A stretch of DNA of 64,000 bases from Halorussus limi (GCF_023238205.1 NZ_CP096659.1:372001-436000), one strand, 5' to 3'; counted from the first letter of the stretch, positions 1-8,440 are shown. Program-made: numbers and translations. The notes: generated from the letters alone by a model not told the origin.

Positions 1-1293
1 GGCGACCATCGCCTCGCTGCGACTCTCGGTATCGACCCGGACCGAGAGGTCGCCGTCCGCGGCGCCGTTCATCACGTCCTCGTAGTGGCTGGCCTTCGAT
101 TCGAGGTGCGACGAGAGGGCTTCGGCCTCCTCGCGACGGCTCTCGGCCTCGCGGCGCGCGGCCTCCGCGCTCTCGCGGGCCTCCTCGGCCTCGTCGCGCG
201 CGGTCTCGGCGTCGCGTATCTGCTCGCGCAGCGAGTCGCGCATCCGGGCGAAGGAGTCGTACAGCGACCCGAACTCGTCGCGGCGCTTGGTCTCCAAGTC
301 GACTTGGAGGTCGCCGCCCGCCATCGCGTCGGCCTTCCGGGAGAGTTGTCGGAGCGAGATGACGGTGTTGCTCCCGATAGTCACGCCGACGAGCGCGAGG
401 CTCACGACCGCCAGCAGGATGAGACCGAGGATGTTCGAGGTCACGGCGTCGCTGAGCGCGTAGGCCTCGCTGGCGGGCGCGTGAACGACGACCACCCAGT
501 CGGTCGATTCCATCGGCGCGTACGCCATCAGCATCCCGCTGTCCATCTGGGTGAACCCGGAGTTCCCGGCGAGACCCTGCTGGAGGGCGGTAGTGTCTGC
601 GCCGCCGTGGTGGGTCGTCAGGAGTTTGCTCTCGTCCGGATGCGCGAGGTAACTCCCCGACGAGTTGAGGACGACGGTGTAGCCGCCCTCGACGCCGCCG
701 GTCAGCGAGCGCGTGTACTTCTCGATGTTGACCATGTAGATAACGCGCTTGTCGGGCGCGTCGGGGACCGGCGCGACGACCGCCACGACCGGGAAGTCGA
801 CGGCCGGAACCGTGAACGGTTCCGAGACGTGAACGTCCTTCCCGTCGAAGTTCGGCGGGTCGGTGGCGAACGGCGCGCCCTGCGCGGCGGGACTGACCCC
901 GACCAGTTTCTCGCTCAAACTCGTCACGATGGTCTTCTCGGCGGCGTCGTAGTAGTGGACCGCGACCACGCCGTCGGGGACGTTCCCGTCGGCGACCAGT
1001 CCGTTCAGGCGGTCGCGGATGCGGTCACGGTCGCCGCTCTGGAACACCGGATGCTGAGCGGTCACCTGCGTCTGGGTCTTCACGCTCGACAGCCACGCGT
1101 CCAAGCTTTCGGCCCGCGAGTTCGATACGGTCTTCAACTCCTCTTGGGCGTCGTTTCGCACCTGCTCGGCGGTCTGTGCATGCACTATCGCACCGACTGC
1201 GACGGTGATAGCGACGACCGACACCAGCGCGATAGCGAGTTTGAGCGCATAGCTTCGTCGTATCCGCTCCAGAGATGGCGTTCGTTCTCCCAT
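1..1293 (-). CDS. Methyl-accepting chemotaxis transducer (3' end outside window)
   Basis: Membrane-bound sensory transducer that would pass an extracellular signal to CheA/CheW at the flagellar (archaellum) control system. The 431 visible residues begin at the ATG complementary to 1291-1293. They show a short cytoplasmic N-terminus with basic residues, a first membrane segment at about residues 15-38, an extracellular Cache-like sensor of about 250 residues, a second membrane segment near 295-317, a HAMP domain containing SRKADAMAGGDLQVDLETK, a coiled Asp/Glu-Ala stretch, and the start of a second HAMP-like unit (NGAADGDLSVRVDTESRS). The methylation helices and signalling tip lie beyond position 1, so the call rests on the Cache-TM-HAMP architecture, which is typical of haloarchaeal Htr proteins. 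The ligand cannot be inferred. Confidence 0.9.
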   Translation of the reverse strand, partial: MGERTPSLERIRRSYALKLAIALVSVVAITVAVGAIVHAQTAEQVRNDAQEELKTVSNSRAESLDAWLSSVKTQTQVTAQHPVFQSGDRDRIRDRLNGLVADGNVPDGVVAVHYYDAAEKTIVTSLSEKLVGVSPAAQGAPFATDPPNFDGKDVHVSEPFTVPAVDFPVVAVVAPVPDAPDKRVIYMVNIEKYTRSLTGGVEGGYTVVLNSSGSYLAHPDESKLLTTHHGGADTTALQQGLAGNSGFTQMDSGMLMAYAPMESTDWVVVVHAPASEAYALSDAVTSNILGLILLAVVSLALVGVTIGSNTVISLRQLSRKADAMAGGDLQVDLETKRRDEFGSLYDSFARMRDSLREQIRDAETARDEAEEARESAEAARREAESRREEAEALSSHLESKASHYEDVMNGAADGDLSVRVDTESRSEAMVA

Positions 1294-1695
1294 TTTGGTT
1301 TTTCTCGGAAACGGATAAGTATTCGAGAAAAATAAGCGTAGGTGCTGGTATCAACGATGATAACCGATGTTTCGAATCTGCCACTCTACGTTTGTCAGAA
1401 AACTGTAATGCCAACTACCGCGGGGGCCCGCGTGGCGCGGGTCGGACGCCAGCGGCGGTTCAATTAGCCGCACCCGGAGGGTCGGCTGTCGGGGCCGGTT
1501 GGCCGCGGCCCGTCTCCGCCGAGAACCGTCGCGTGACCGTTGCTCCGGCAACCGTCAAGGGTTGTTGAAACCCGGCGGACACGTGATTCAAGTTGAACGG
1601 AGGGGTTTTAATATTATCCCTTTCGGTGAACGTCGGCTCGCCGACCGGTTCCGCCGGACCGTCAACGATACCTGTGTCGAGAGATAACCTTCCGC
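1294..1695. other. 402-base intergenic region between transducer and small membrane gene
   Basis: Divergent spacer without a convincing gene. It holds the probable transducer promoter near its left end (A/T-rich stretch about 1300-1340) and a TATA-like stretch with the run TTTTAATATTA near 1610-1620 that could serve the downstream small gene. At 1419-1441 three short G+C arms (CGCGGG, CCCGCG, CGCGGG) can form two mutually exclusive 6-bp hairpins. No RNA gene was recognised. Confidence 0.5.
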
Positions 1696-1959
1696 ATGGT
1701 GTCTACCACCGGCCCGGCCAAGCAGGTGACGATACTCGTCGTCGTCGGTATTCTCGCCCTCGTCGCCCTGCTGTTCGTCGGGTTAGTCCAGTTACTCGGA
1801 CTCGCCGGAGTCGCGGTGTTTCTCGGCGTCCTCGTCGTCCTCGTTCTGGTGGCGGCGGTCGCGGGCGTGACTTTCGAGGTCGCGTTCGAAGTGGTCGCGT
1901 ACGCCGTGGGCGCGGCGCTGGCCGCGGTCGGTCGCGTCGGCGAGCGACTCGGCAGGTAA
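1696..1959 (+). CDS. Small hydrophobic membrane protein, unknown function
   Basis: An 87-residue protein starting MVSTTGPAKQ. It has one long hydrophobic stretch of about 45 residues (residues 11-55) rich in Val, Leu and Ala, probably two tight membrane helices, then a second hydrophobic part and a basic C-terminus (GRVGERLGR). I do not recognise the family. The gene is preferred over overlapping reading frames because its composition is that of a membrane protein and not the Arg/Pro/Ser-rich pattern of shadow frames in G+C-rich DNA. It stands alone, divergent from the transducer and convergent with the ATP-grasp gene. Location in the cytoplasmic membrane is inferred from hydrophobicity only. 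Confidence 0.55.
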   Translation: MVSTTGPAKQVTILVVVGILALVALLFVGLVQLLGLAGVAVFLGVLVVLVLVAAVAGVTFEVAFEVVAYAVGAALAAVGRVGERLGR

Positions 1960-2049
1960 GACGAGACCGAGTGTCCGGCCCGAACCGGTCGCTCGCCGGT
2001 TCGGACGTTCACCCGACGCCTCGATTCCGTGTCGGGAGTTCGCTTCGCG

Positions 2050-3366
2050 CTACGTCTCGGGTCCGAGGTACCCCCACGCTTGGAGTCGGTCGCCGTCGCC
2101 GTCCATCCACCGCTCGCCGATGTCGTCTCGGAAGTAGAGGTTCGGGACGATGACGTCGTCGACGCGCTCGTAACACTGCTCCCGCGCTTTCTGCATCGTC
2201 TCTCCCTTGCCCGTTACGACGAGCGGCATTCCGTTGTCGCCCGCGACGCGCCACTGGCCCTCGACGTTCTTCGCGTCTTCGAGGTGAATCCCCTCACGGC
2301 TGTCCGTCTCGAAGACGACCGCGGCGTTCCGGGAACTCTCGTCGTAGGTCTTCTCGTCGTCGAAGGGGAACGGCGGGAGAACGATTCGGACCGCTATCTG
2401 GTAGCCCTCGTGGACCTCCGGCTCCGGACTGTTCCCGTGGGCGAGGTCGTAGAAGAACTGCCCGGTCGAGGACTCGAGCGACTCCTCCTGGAGCGTAATC
2501 GTCGGGTAGCCGAACCGCGGCGTGAACTCCAGCGGGTGAATCCCGCTTTCGTTGACGATGCAGTTGACGTCGATACTGCCGACGTAGCCCTCGTCGGCGA
2601 GCCAGCCTTCTAGTTTGCCGAGCGTCTCCGCGAACAGTTTGTTGCGACCGGCCCAGAACATCGACGTTCCCATTTCGCCCGTCGACGGGCCGATGTTTCC
2701 CGGGAACAGCTTCTTGTGTTCGAAGTTGAAGTTCACCCGGTCGACGAACTCCTCGCCGTCGAAGAACCCGCAGATGGCGATTTCTACGCCCTCGACTTTC
2801 CGTTGGAGCTGGAACCCCTTCATGCGATGCCCCCACGCTTTCTTGTAGGCACGAAGGACATCGACCACATCGCTGCCGTCGTCCTCGTTTCCAACGTAGA
2901 GGAGTCGCTTGACGTTCTGGACCTCCCCGAGCGGCTTGATGACGTATGGTGCGGGGTTTTCTCGGACGTGCTGGATGCCGGCGTCGAAGTCCTCGAAGAC
3001 GTGGTGCTCGATGGTGTTGACGCCGTGTTCCTCCAGCACGTCCATCGCGTATCCGCGGTCCTCTTCGAGACGGTCGGTGTTCGGCGACCCACCGACGACG
3101 GCCTTTCCCCGCTCGCGGAGTTCCCGGGCGAGTTCCCCGGTTCCGACGTCGTCGCCCACCCAGATGTCGTCGAAGATTATCACGTCGGCCCACTCGATTT
3201 CCCCTCGCCAGTCGTCGGTTTTCGGAACGAACCCGTCCCCGATTTCTCGGTCGTTCTCGGCCTCAATGTAGTACTTCACGTCGTGACCCTCCCCGTGGAC
3301 TTGCCACGCGAGGTCGGTGACGAGCGCCGCGTCGGCAGAAACGAAGAGGAAGTTGTGGGAACTCAC
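2050..3366 (-). CDS. PurD-like ATP-grasp ligase
   Basis: A 438-residue soluble protein with a GTG start. The order of parts resembles phosphoribosylamine-glycine ligase: an N-terminal Rossmann-like domain (about 1-110, with the acidic patch WADVIIFDDIWVG), an ATP-grasp B/C region (PYVIKPLGE near 145, FQLQRKVEGVEIAICGFFDG near 200), and a metal/ATP site (GSIDVNCIVNESGIHPLEFTPRFGYP near 300), where conserved Asn and Glu residues would bind Mg-ATP. C-terminal ATP-grasp residues follow. Haloarchaeal copies of this type are often labelled PurD. However, the motifs differ from canonical PurD (no clear GGPEAPL- or HAGT-type signature), and the gene stands alone with no purine gene next to it. An amide-forming ligase of unknown substrate is the safer reading. 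Confidence 0.7.
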   Translation of the reverse strand: MSSHNFLFVSADAALVTDLAWQVHGEGHDVKYYIEAENDREIGDGFVPKTDDWRGEIEWADVIIFDDIWVGDDVGTGELARELRERGKAVVGGSPNTDRLEEDRGYAMDVLEEHGVNTIEHHVFEDFDAGIQHVRENPAPYVIKPLGEVQNVKRLLYVGNEDDGSDVVDVLRAYKKAWGHRMKGFQLQRKVEGVEIAICGFFDGEEFVDRVNFNFEHKKLFPGNIGPSTGEMGTSMFWAGRNKLFAETLGKLEGWLADEGYVGSIDVNCIVNESGIHPLEFTPRFGYPTITLQEESLESSTGQFFYDLAHGNSPEPEVHEGYQIAVRIVLPPFPFDDEKTYDESSRNAAVVFETDSREGIHLEDAKNVEGQWRVAGDNGMPLVVTGKGETMQKAREQCYERVDDVIVPNLYFRDDIGERWMDGDGDRLQAWGYLGPET

Positions 3367-3508
3367 AGTCGTGTTTCAGATAGCAGCGACTTGAGTATGG
3401 CTACCGACGATTGGCCCGAGAGTCCAGTGCGTCGCTCCGAGCGGTACTCGAAGCCGACTGCGTCGAGCGCGGCGGTTAACTCCCTCCGCGACGAAGACGC
3501 CCCCGACC

Positions 3509-3895
3509 GTGATAGAACGCATCTGGCACGGATGGACGACGCCCGAGAACGCCGACGAGTACGAGCGACTCCTGCGCGAGGAGATATTCCCGGGCTTCGC
3601 CGACCGGAACATCGAGGGGTACCGCGGGTTCCGCGTCCTGCGACGCGAGAGCGATGTGGGAGGTGCCGAAGACAGGAACGGCGGAAACCGCGAGGGCGGT
3701 AGGGACGGCGAGACCGACGACGCGGCGGAAGTCGAGTTCGTCACCGCGATGCGGTTCGACTCGCTGGACGCCGTGCGGGAGTTCGCCGGCGAGGACTACG
3801 AGCGGGCCCACGTTCCCGACGTCGCGAGGGAAGTCCTCTCGCGATGGGACGACCGGGCGCGACACTACGAGGTTCGGGAGCGCGACGAGTTCTGA
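3509..3895 (+). CDS. ABM-superfamily (dimeric ferredoxin-like fold) protein
   Basis: A 128-residue protein beginning MIERIWHGWTTPENADEYERLL, matching the first strand and helix of antibiotic-biosynthesis-monooxygenase-like domains. The second half (EVEFVTAMRFDSLDAVREFAGEDYERAHVPDVAREVLSRWD) has the usual strand-helix pattern ending in the Pro-x-x-Ala-x-x-x-Leu helix. A hydrophilic insertion of about 25 residues rich in Gly, Asn, Arg and Asp (residues 52-76) separates the halves and looks like a loop expansion. Members of this superfamily bind haem or small aromatics or act as simple dimerisation domains, so the substrate cannot be assigned. Its 3' end overlaps the convergent DUF488 gene by 31 bases. 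Confidence 0.65.
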   Translation: MIERIWHGWTTPENADEYERLLREEIFPGFADRNIEGYRGFRVLRRESDVGGAEDRNGGNREGGRDGETDDAAEVEFVTAMRFDSLDAVREFAGEDYERAHVPDVAREVLSRWDDRARHYEVRERDEF

Positions 3896-4308
3896 GACCC
3901 TTCTCTCCGGTCCCGCTCTCGAAGCACGTCCCGCAGAATCGTCCGGTGACACCGCTTCTCGTCGGTGTTCTCGTAGCAGACCAGCCACACGTCCTGCGAT
4001 TCGAGTTCGGCGAGCAGGTCGTCCATCGCGGCCTGCGCTTCGGCCGTCCCGAGTTGGTCGCGGTAGCGTTCGCCGAAGTTCACCTCGTCCCAGACCTCGT
4101 CGTGGGTCGCGTCGTCGCGCTCGTTCACGCGCTCCTCGAACTCGCGCAGGAGGTCGTCGGGCGGCGCGAGCGCCGGGACGTTCCGGTCGAGGTAATTCTC
4201 GATACCGTAGGAGGGCCGCCGGACGACGCCGACCACGAGGGCCGACTCGTCGGGGGTCGCGTGGCCGTGCTGGAGCGCGGCGTGGTAGGTGTCGCGGAGT
4301 TCCGGCAT
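3865..4308 (-). CDS. DUF488-family protein
   Basis: A 147-residue cytoplasmic protein starting at the ATG of MPELRDTYHAALQH. This start is preferred over an upstream in-frame one because it lies just after the stop of nif3, 14 bases away. The diagnostic C-terminal motif VWLVCYENTDEKRCHRTIL is present around residues 113-131. The Cys of VCYE and the Cys-His pair of the CHR motif are the conserved features of DUF488, a family of unknown biochemical function sometimes compared to nucleases or metal-binding proteins. The C-terminus is a polar tail (SQNSSRSRTS) that runs into the overlap with the convergent ABM gene. Likely co-transcribed with nif3. Confidence 0.75.
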   Translation of the reverse strand: MPELRDTYHAALQHGHATPDESALVVGVVRRPSYGIENYLDRNVPALAPPDDLLREFEERVNERDDATHDEVWDEVNFGERYRDQLGTAEAQAAMDDLLAELESQDVWLVCYENTDEKRCHRTILRDVLRERDRREGSQNSSRSRTS

Positions 4309-4322
4309 AGGGTGTTCCCTCG

Positions 4323-5090
4323 TTACAGTCCGGTCGGCGCGTCGATGTACGTCGTCTCGAGACCCCACTCGTCGGCGAGCGCCTGCAGGGACTGCACGCC
4401 GAACGTCTCGGTGGCGTAGTGGCCGCCGAGGAAGACGGTGAGTCCGGCCTCGCGCGCCTCGTGGTACGCCTTCTGCTTGCCTTCGCCCGTAATCAGGGCG
4501 TCAGCGCCCGATTCGACCGCCTCGTCGAGCCAATCGACGCCGCTCCCGGTCACGACGGCCACGTCCTCGATTCGCTCGGGACCGAAGTCGAGGACGCGCA
4601 CGCCCTGCCCGAAGTGGTCGAGTTCCGCCTCCAGCGTCTCGCGAACGCGGTCGGTCGGAATCGGGTCTGGCGCGCGGCCCCGCTGGCCGACGTGTTCCGG
4701 TCCCAACTCGCCGAACGACTCGCGGTCCTCCAGTCCGAGCAGGTCGGCGATTCCGGCGGCGTTGCCCAGTTGCGGGTGGGCGTCGAGCGGCAGGTGGGAG
4801 ACGTACAGCGCCACGTCGTTCTCCACCAGCGGCGCGATGCGGTCGTACTGGCGACCGGTCACGCGCTCGATGCCGCCCCACGAGAGGCCGTGGTGAGTGA
4901 CGAGCAGGTCCGCACCCCTGTCGGCCGCGGCTTCGACGGTCTGTTCGGCGGCGTCCACCGCGAACGCGACCGATTCGACCTCGCGGTGGTCCGGGCCGAC
5001 CTGCAAGCCGTTGGCGCTGGCGTCCACGTCGGCGAAGTCGTCGGTTCGGAGTCGGTCGTCGTATCGGGAGACGAGTTCGGCGAGGTCCAT
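4323..5090 (-). CDS. Nif3-like dinuclear metal centre protein (DUF34)
   Basis: A 255-residue protein of the Nif3/YbgI/DUF34 family, which forms toroidal hexamers holding two metal ions. Conserved parts are visible in order: the N-terminal segment (NGLQVGPDHREV), the metal-binding THHGLSWGG (first His pair, near residue 66), VSHLPLDAHPQLGNAAGIADLLGL (His and Asp ligands near 98-106), and the C-terminal GEGKQKAYHEAREAGLTVFLGGHYATET, with a His-containing GGHYATE motif that completes the site. Family members are sometimes called GTP cyclohydrolase I type 2, a name with weak support. The gene heads a probable two-gene operon with the DUF488 gene. Length is normal for single-domain archaeal members. 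Confidence 0.88.
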   Translation of the reverse strand: MDLAELVSRYDDRLRTDDFADVDASANGLQVGPDHREVESVAFAVDAAEQTVEAAADRGADLLVTHHGLSWGGIERVTGRQYDRIAPLVENDVALYVSHLPLDAHPQLGNAAGIADLLGLEDRESFGELGPEHVGQRGRAPDPIPTDRVRETLEAELDHFGQGVRVLDFGPERIEDVAVVTGSGVDWLDEAVESGADALITGEGKQKAYHEAREAGLTVFLGGHYATETFGVQSLQALADEWGLETTYIDAPTGL

Positions 5091-5185
5091 GGTTCTCGTT
5101 TCGACCTGTGGGGCGGCAGGGGTTTGTATCTGTATCTCCGGTCGTCCCAGCGGGGTCGAAGACGATTTCCGAAAAGAGAGTCCGC

Positions 5186-6586
5186 TTACCGAGACTGGAC
5201 CGCACCGAGCGGGTCGACGAAACCGTGCCCGTAGTAGGCTTTGTCGTAGCCGTCCGGCACCGAGGCGGTCTGTTCCAGCGCGTTCTGCACCTGATTGGCG
5301 TTCAGGTCGGCGGCGCTGCTCTTGACCAGCGCGGCGGCGCCCGTAACCTGCGGCGCGGCCATGCTCGTCCCGGCCGCGTAGCCGTAGCCGTACTCGGCAC
5401 CCTCGTACTCGCCGTCGTCGCCGTAGGAGGGGACCGCAATCGTACTCAGAACCAGGTCGTGGTACGCCGCACCGCCGTAGTTCCCGAGCGCGCTCAGGTC
5501 GGCGTCACCGCCGGGCGCGCCCACGTTGACGGCGTTCGTCCCGTAGTTGGTGTAGAACGCCGGACTCTTCGGTGAGTCTTCCACGCCGTCTTCGCCCCAC
5601 TCGAAGCCGATTGGACCTGTCGCGCTGATGCTCATCACGCTCGCGGCCTCGTTCGGGACGCTGATGGGGTTGAAACACACCGTCTCCCCGGCGTCGTTCT
5701 CGTAGCAGTACGGCGTGTCGTGCTGGAGGTCCGCGCTGTCGTTGCCCGCAGACATCACCAACAGGGTGCCCTGCCGGTCGATGTACGTCGTCGTGCGGTT
5801 GAGCACTTTGCCGTAGAAACTGCCGTAGCCCTCGCGGGAGACCGGATAGGCTCCGAGGCTGAGGTTCGCCGCGTCCGCGCCGATTTCGGCGCTGTAGAGC
5901 ATCGCGGCCAAGATGTCGCCCCAGTAGGCGTACGGTCCCGTCGAGAACACCCGGCAGTCGACGACTTCCGTCTCGGGTGCCGACCCCAGCACGCCGAAGT
6001 CGTTGTCGCCTGCCGCGATGATGCCCGCGACGTGGGTCCCGTGATAGCCGCCGTAGGGGCCGGCCGCGCCGTAATCGTCCGCCGTGAAGTTGCGAGACAG
6101 GTCTTCGTTGACGGCGTGGGCCAAGTCCGGGTGGTCCGCGGCCACGCCGGAGTCGATGACGGCCACGCGGGTCTGCTCGCCTTTGGTCTCCTCGTGGACC
6201 TCGCGGATGTCCTGAACCTGCTTGTCCCACTGGTACTCGTACAGCGACTCCTCGGAGCCGTCTTTCTCGTGCGCGTCCGGCCCGACCCGCTCGACCGGTT
6301 CGTTCCGCGAGATTCGAACGTCCGGCGCGTAGGCGTCGGTGACAGACGCCACGTCGTCTTCCGCGCCGCGGACCACCGCCGCGTCGATAGCGTCGAGGTC
6401 GTGGGTCACTGTCAGGTCCGTCCCCTCGAACGCGCCCTGTCCGGCCTTCTTCGTGTCTACGACGAACCGATTCGCCGCCGGACCGCTCCGGGCCGCTCCG
6501 GCGACGTGGCTTCCGAAAGCGAGGGTGCCGACCGCGGCGCCGCTGTACTTCAGCAGTTCTCGCCTGCTTGTGGTATGTCGAGTCAC
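5186..6586 (-). CDS. Tat-exported subtilisin-like serine protease (S8, halolysin type)
   Basis: Secreted endopeptidase of about 466 residues. The chosen GTG start (VTRHTTSRRELLK) places the twin-arginine motif SRRELLK at residues 7-13, followed by a hydrophobic stretch and an Ala-rich cleavage region, as in halolysins exported folded through the Tat pathway. An N-terminal propeptide of about 95 residues precedes the catalytic domain. The triad is intact: Asp in VAVIDSGVAADHPDL, His in HGTHVAGIIAAGDND, Ser in AAGTSMAAPQVTGAAAL. The oxyanion Asn lies in LVMSAGNDSADL. The protein ends soon after the catalytic domain (VDPLGAVQSR) and has no C-terminal extension. A TATA-like element about 30 nt upstream suggests a leaderless transcript. 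Confidence 0.92.
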   Translation of the reverse strand: MTRHTTSRRELLKYSGAAVGTLAFGSHVAGAARSGPAANRFVVDTKKAGQGAFEGTDLTVTHDLDAIDAAVVRGAEDDVASVTDAYAPDVRISRNEPVERVGPDAHEKDGSEESLYEYQWDKQVQDIREVHEETKGEQTRVAVIDSGVAADHPDLAHAVNEDLSRNFTADDYGAAGPYGGYHGTHVAGIIAAGDNDFGVLGSAPETEVVDCRVFSTGPYAYWGDILAAMLYSAEIGADAANLSLGAYPVSREGYGSFYGKVLNRTTTYIDRQGTLLVMSAGNDSADLQHDTPYCYENDAGETVCFNPISVPNEAASVMSISATGPIGFEWGEDGVEDSPKSPAFYTNYGTNAVNVGAPGGDADLSALGNYGGAAYHDLVLSTIAVPSYGDDGEYEGAEYGYGYAAGTSMAAPQVTGAAALVKSSAADLNANQVQNALEQTASVPDGYDKAYYGHGFVDPLGAVQSR

Positions 6587-6610
6587 ACCATATATCAAAG
6601 CGGACTGTCC

Positions 6611-6620
6611 GATTAAGTAT
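6611..6620 (-). promoter_or_regulatory. Probable TATA element of the subtilisin gene
   Basis: On the minus strand the stretch reads ATACTTAATC and is centred about 30 nt upstream of the GTG chosen as the protease start. That spacing predicts transcription starting within a few bases of the start codon, the usual leaderless arrangement in haloarchaea, and it supports the GTG at 6586 over the TTG further upstream. No experimental support is available. Confidence 0.4.
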
Positions 6621-6854
6621 GAAGCCTTTACTGCCTGTTTCGTCGGGTTCAGGCAACGCCTGTAGTCATAGGTCTGATGTGTTCGCCCGGCTTTCGAGTC
6701 ATCTGAGGGTCCCGTCGAGACGAGAGTGTTCGGGAGCGACGAGAGTCACGGGACGCCTCGCAAGCAATAAAAAGAACCCTCTCAGAAATAAATCTGTACC
6801 TTTAACAAACAATTTTATTGCCGGACGTGAGATTCGGCGCCGATGCTCGACGAC

Positions 6855-7679
6855 TCAGTCGTCCGAGTCCGCGACCGCTGCGTCCGCGAAGACGAACTCA
6901 CGGAGCAACTTCCCGCCGAGCGCGGCGGCCTGCCCGTCGTCGCGGTCGTTGACTTCCACCACGTCGAAGCCCTCGACCGCGCCCGTGTCGGCCACGTCGC
7001 GGACCGCGTCGCGCATCTCCCGGGGCGTCAGGCCGAACGGTTCCATCGTGCCCGTCCCGGGCGCGAATCCGGGGTCCGCGCCGTCGATGTCCACGCTGAG
7101 GTAGACCGACTCGTCGGCGTCGAACTCCGGGGACCACTCGCCCACCGATTCGGGGGGAACGACGGTCACGTCCGCCTCGGCGGCGCGCTCGTACTCGGCC
7201 TCGCTCCCGGTCCTCGCGCCCAGAATCAGGGCCTCGTCGGCCGCGTCGAGCGCGTGGCGGGTCACGGTCGCGTGACTCAACTCGTTGCCGTCGTACTCCT
7301 CGCGGAGGTCGAGGTGGGCGTCGAGGCAGACGAAGACGTCCGGGTCGACCGCTCGCACGCCCGCTATCGTGACCGTATGCTCGCCACCGAGCGTGAGCGG
7401 AACGGCGTCGTCCCACCGCACGTCCGTCAGCACGCCCTCGAGATACTCCAGATATTCCGCGGCGTCATCCCACGCGCGCACGTCGCCGTGGTCGTGGACT
7501 CCGAGGTCGGAAAAGTGTCGGTCGGTGCGCGCGTCGTAGTCGTCGTAGGTCCGGGCGAAGCGGCGAATCCGCTCCGGGCCGAACCGCGCACCGGGTTGGA
7601 ACGTCGTGGAAACGTCGAGCGGCGCGCCGACGACCACGTACTCGGCTTCCTCGCGGTCGGCGGACGCGCCGGGGAACAT
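6855..7679 (-). CDS. speB: Agmatinase-like ureohydrolase (deoxyhypusine pathway candidate)
   Basis: A 274-residue member of the arginase/agmatinase family. Mn-binding residues are intact: His101 in LGGEHTV, Asp120, His122 and Asp124 in LDAHLDLR, and Asp197 and Asp199 in SVDIDGADP, followed by the family signature APGTGTMEPFG. The family releases urea from agmatine-type guanidines. The ATG follows the TAG stop of the aIF5A gene with no base between them, so translation is probably coupled. In Haloferax volcanii an agmatinase-like gene next to the aIF5A gene is needed for deoxyhypusine formation on that factor through an agmatine-based route. By synteny the same role is inferred here, acting on an aminobutyl-agmatine-type intermediate and not only on free agmatine. 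Confidence 0.88.
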   Translation of the reverse strand: MFPGASADREEAEYVVVGAPLDVSTTFQPGARFGPERIRRFARTYDDYDARTDRHFSDLGVHDHGDVRAWDDAAEYLEYLEGVLTDVRWDDAVPLTLGGEHTVTIAGVRAVDPDVFVCLDAHLDLREEYDGNELSHATVTRHALDAADEALILGARTGSEAEYERAAEADVTVVPPESVGEWSPEFDADESVYLSVDIDGADPGFAPGTGTMEPFGLTPREMRDAVRDVADTGAVEGFDVVEVNDRDDGQAAALGGKLLREFVFADAAVADSDD

Positions 7680-8060
7680 CTATTCGAGAATCTTGCGCTG
7701 CTCTTCCATCTCGAGGTACTCGATCTCGTCGTCGGGGGACAGCGAGACGTCACCGGGGGTCTTGATGGTGATGGTGTCGTAGGTCTCGAGGTCCATGACC
7801 TGCGCCACGTCGTCGCTCTCGACGGAGACGACCTGACCCTGTTTGCGGTTGATGATGGGGACCCAAATCTTGGCGTCGACCGGCTGGGAGAGACTGCGCT
7901 TCTTGCCGTCGAAGACGCCCTCGGCCTCGATGCGTGCCTTGGCGCTGCCGTGCTTGCCCGGCTTGGCCGTGCTGTAGGCGTTGATTTCGCACGCCGCGTC
8001 GTCGATCATCACGTAGTTGCCTTCCTGCAGGTCCCGCACTTCCTTCTGCTCTTTTGCCAT
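7680..8060 (-). CDS. eif5A: Translation factor aIF5A
   Basis: A 126-residue archaeal IF5A (bacterial EF-P relative), which binds the ribosome and relieves stalling at difficult peptide bonds. The start is the ATG of [14 protein letters not shown]. Upstream in-frame residues are ignored because they do not resemble the family. The modification loop reads [11 protein letters not shown], with Lys36 as the (deoxy)hypusine site. The N-terminal SH3-like domain spans about residues 1-70 and the C-terminal OB-fold domain ([18 protein letters not shown] onward) about 72-126. The gene is immediately upstream of the agmatinase-like gene with zero spacing (TAG then ATG). The modifying deoxyhypusine synthase is not in this window. 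Confidence 0.96.
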   Translation of the reverse strand: MAKEQKEVRDLQEGNYVMIDDAACEINAYSTAKPGKHGSAKARIEAEGVFDGKKRSLSQPVDAKIWVPIINRKQGQVVSVESDDVAQVMDLETYDTITIKTPGDVSLSPDDEIEYLEMEEQRKILE

Positions 8061-8167
8061 ATGGCCGGATAGCAGATGCGACGGTATAAACAGTTTGGAA
8101 TGGGTTTTCCCCGGGTTCCCGTCATTTCGACCGAGCGATTCTTCGGGCGAGCGGTCAGTTCGACCGC

Positions 8168-8440
8168 TCACTCCGACCGGTAGCCGTGGCCCGCGACGAG
8201 CGCGACGGCGTGAGCGACCAGCAGGGCGCCCAGCGACGCGCGCTCGACGCCGGGTATCGCTCCGGGCAGCACCGGGACGTAGAGCAGGGGGAACAGGACC
8301 GCGGACCAGAACCCGGCGAACTGGAAGGGCTTGGCCAGCGCGTCGAGCGCCGACTGGCCGAGTCCGAGCGCGTCGGCGAGTCGGTCGTCGGACAGTTCGT
8401 CCGCGAGCGGGGTGTCGAGGGTGGAGGGAGCGTTCGACAT
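8168..8440 (-). CDS. Small membrane protein, unknown function
   Basis: A 90-residue protein from the ATG of [19 protein letters not shown]. The N-terminal 35 residues are acidic and soluble ([17 protein letters not shown]). Two hydrophobic helices follow, [17 protein letters not shown] (about 44-60) and [17 protein letters not shown] (about 70-86), so the protein is probably a two-pass membrane protein with the N-terminus in the cytoplasm. No family is recognised. The TATA-like CTTTATA on the minus strand at 8481-8487 lies about 41-47 nt upstream and suggests its own promoter. The aIF5A gene begins 107 bases downstream, so read-through is possible but not required. Confidence 0.65.
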   Translation of the reverse strand: MSNAPSTLDTPLADELSDDRLADALGLGQSALDALAKPFQFAGFWSAVLFPLLYVPVLPGAIPGVERASLGALLVAHAVALVAGHGYRSE

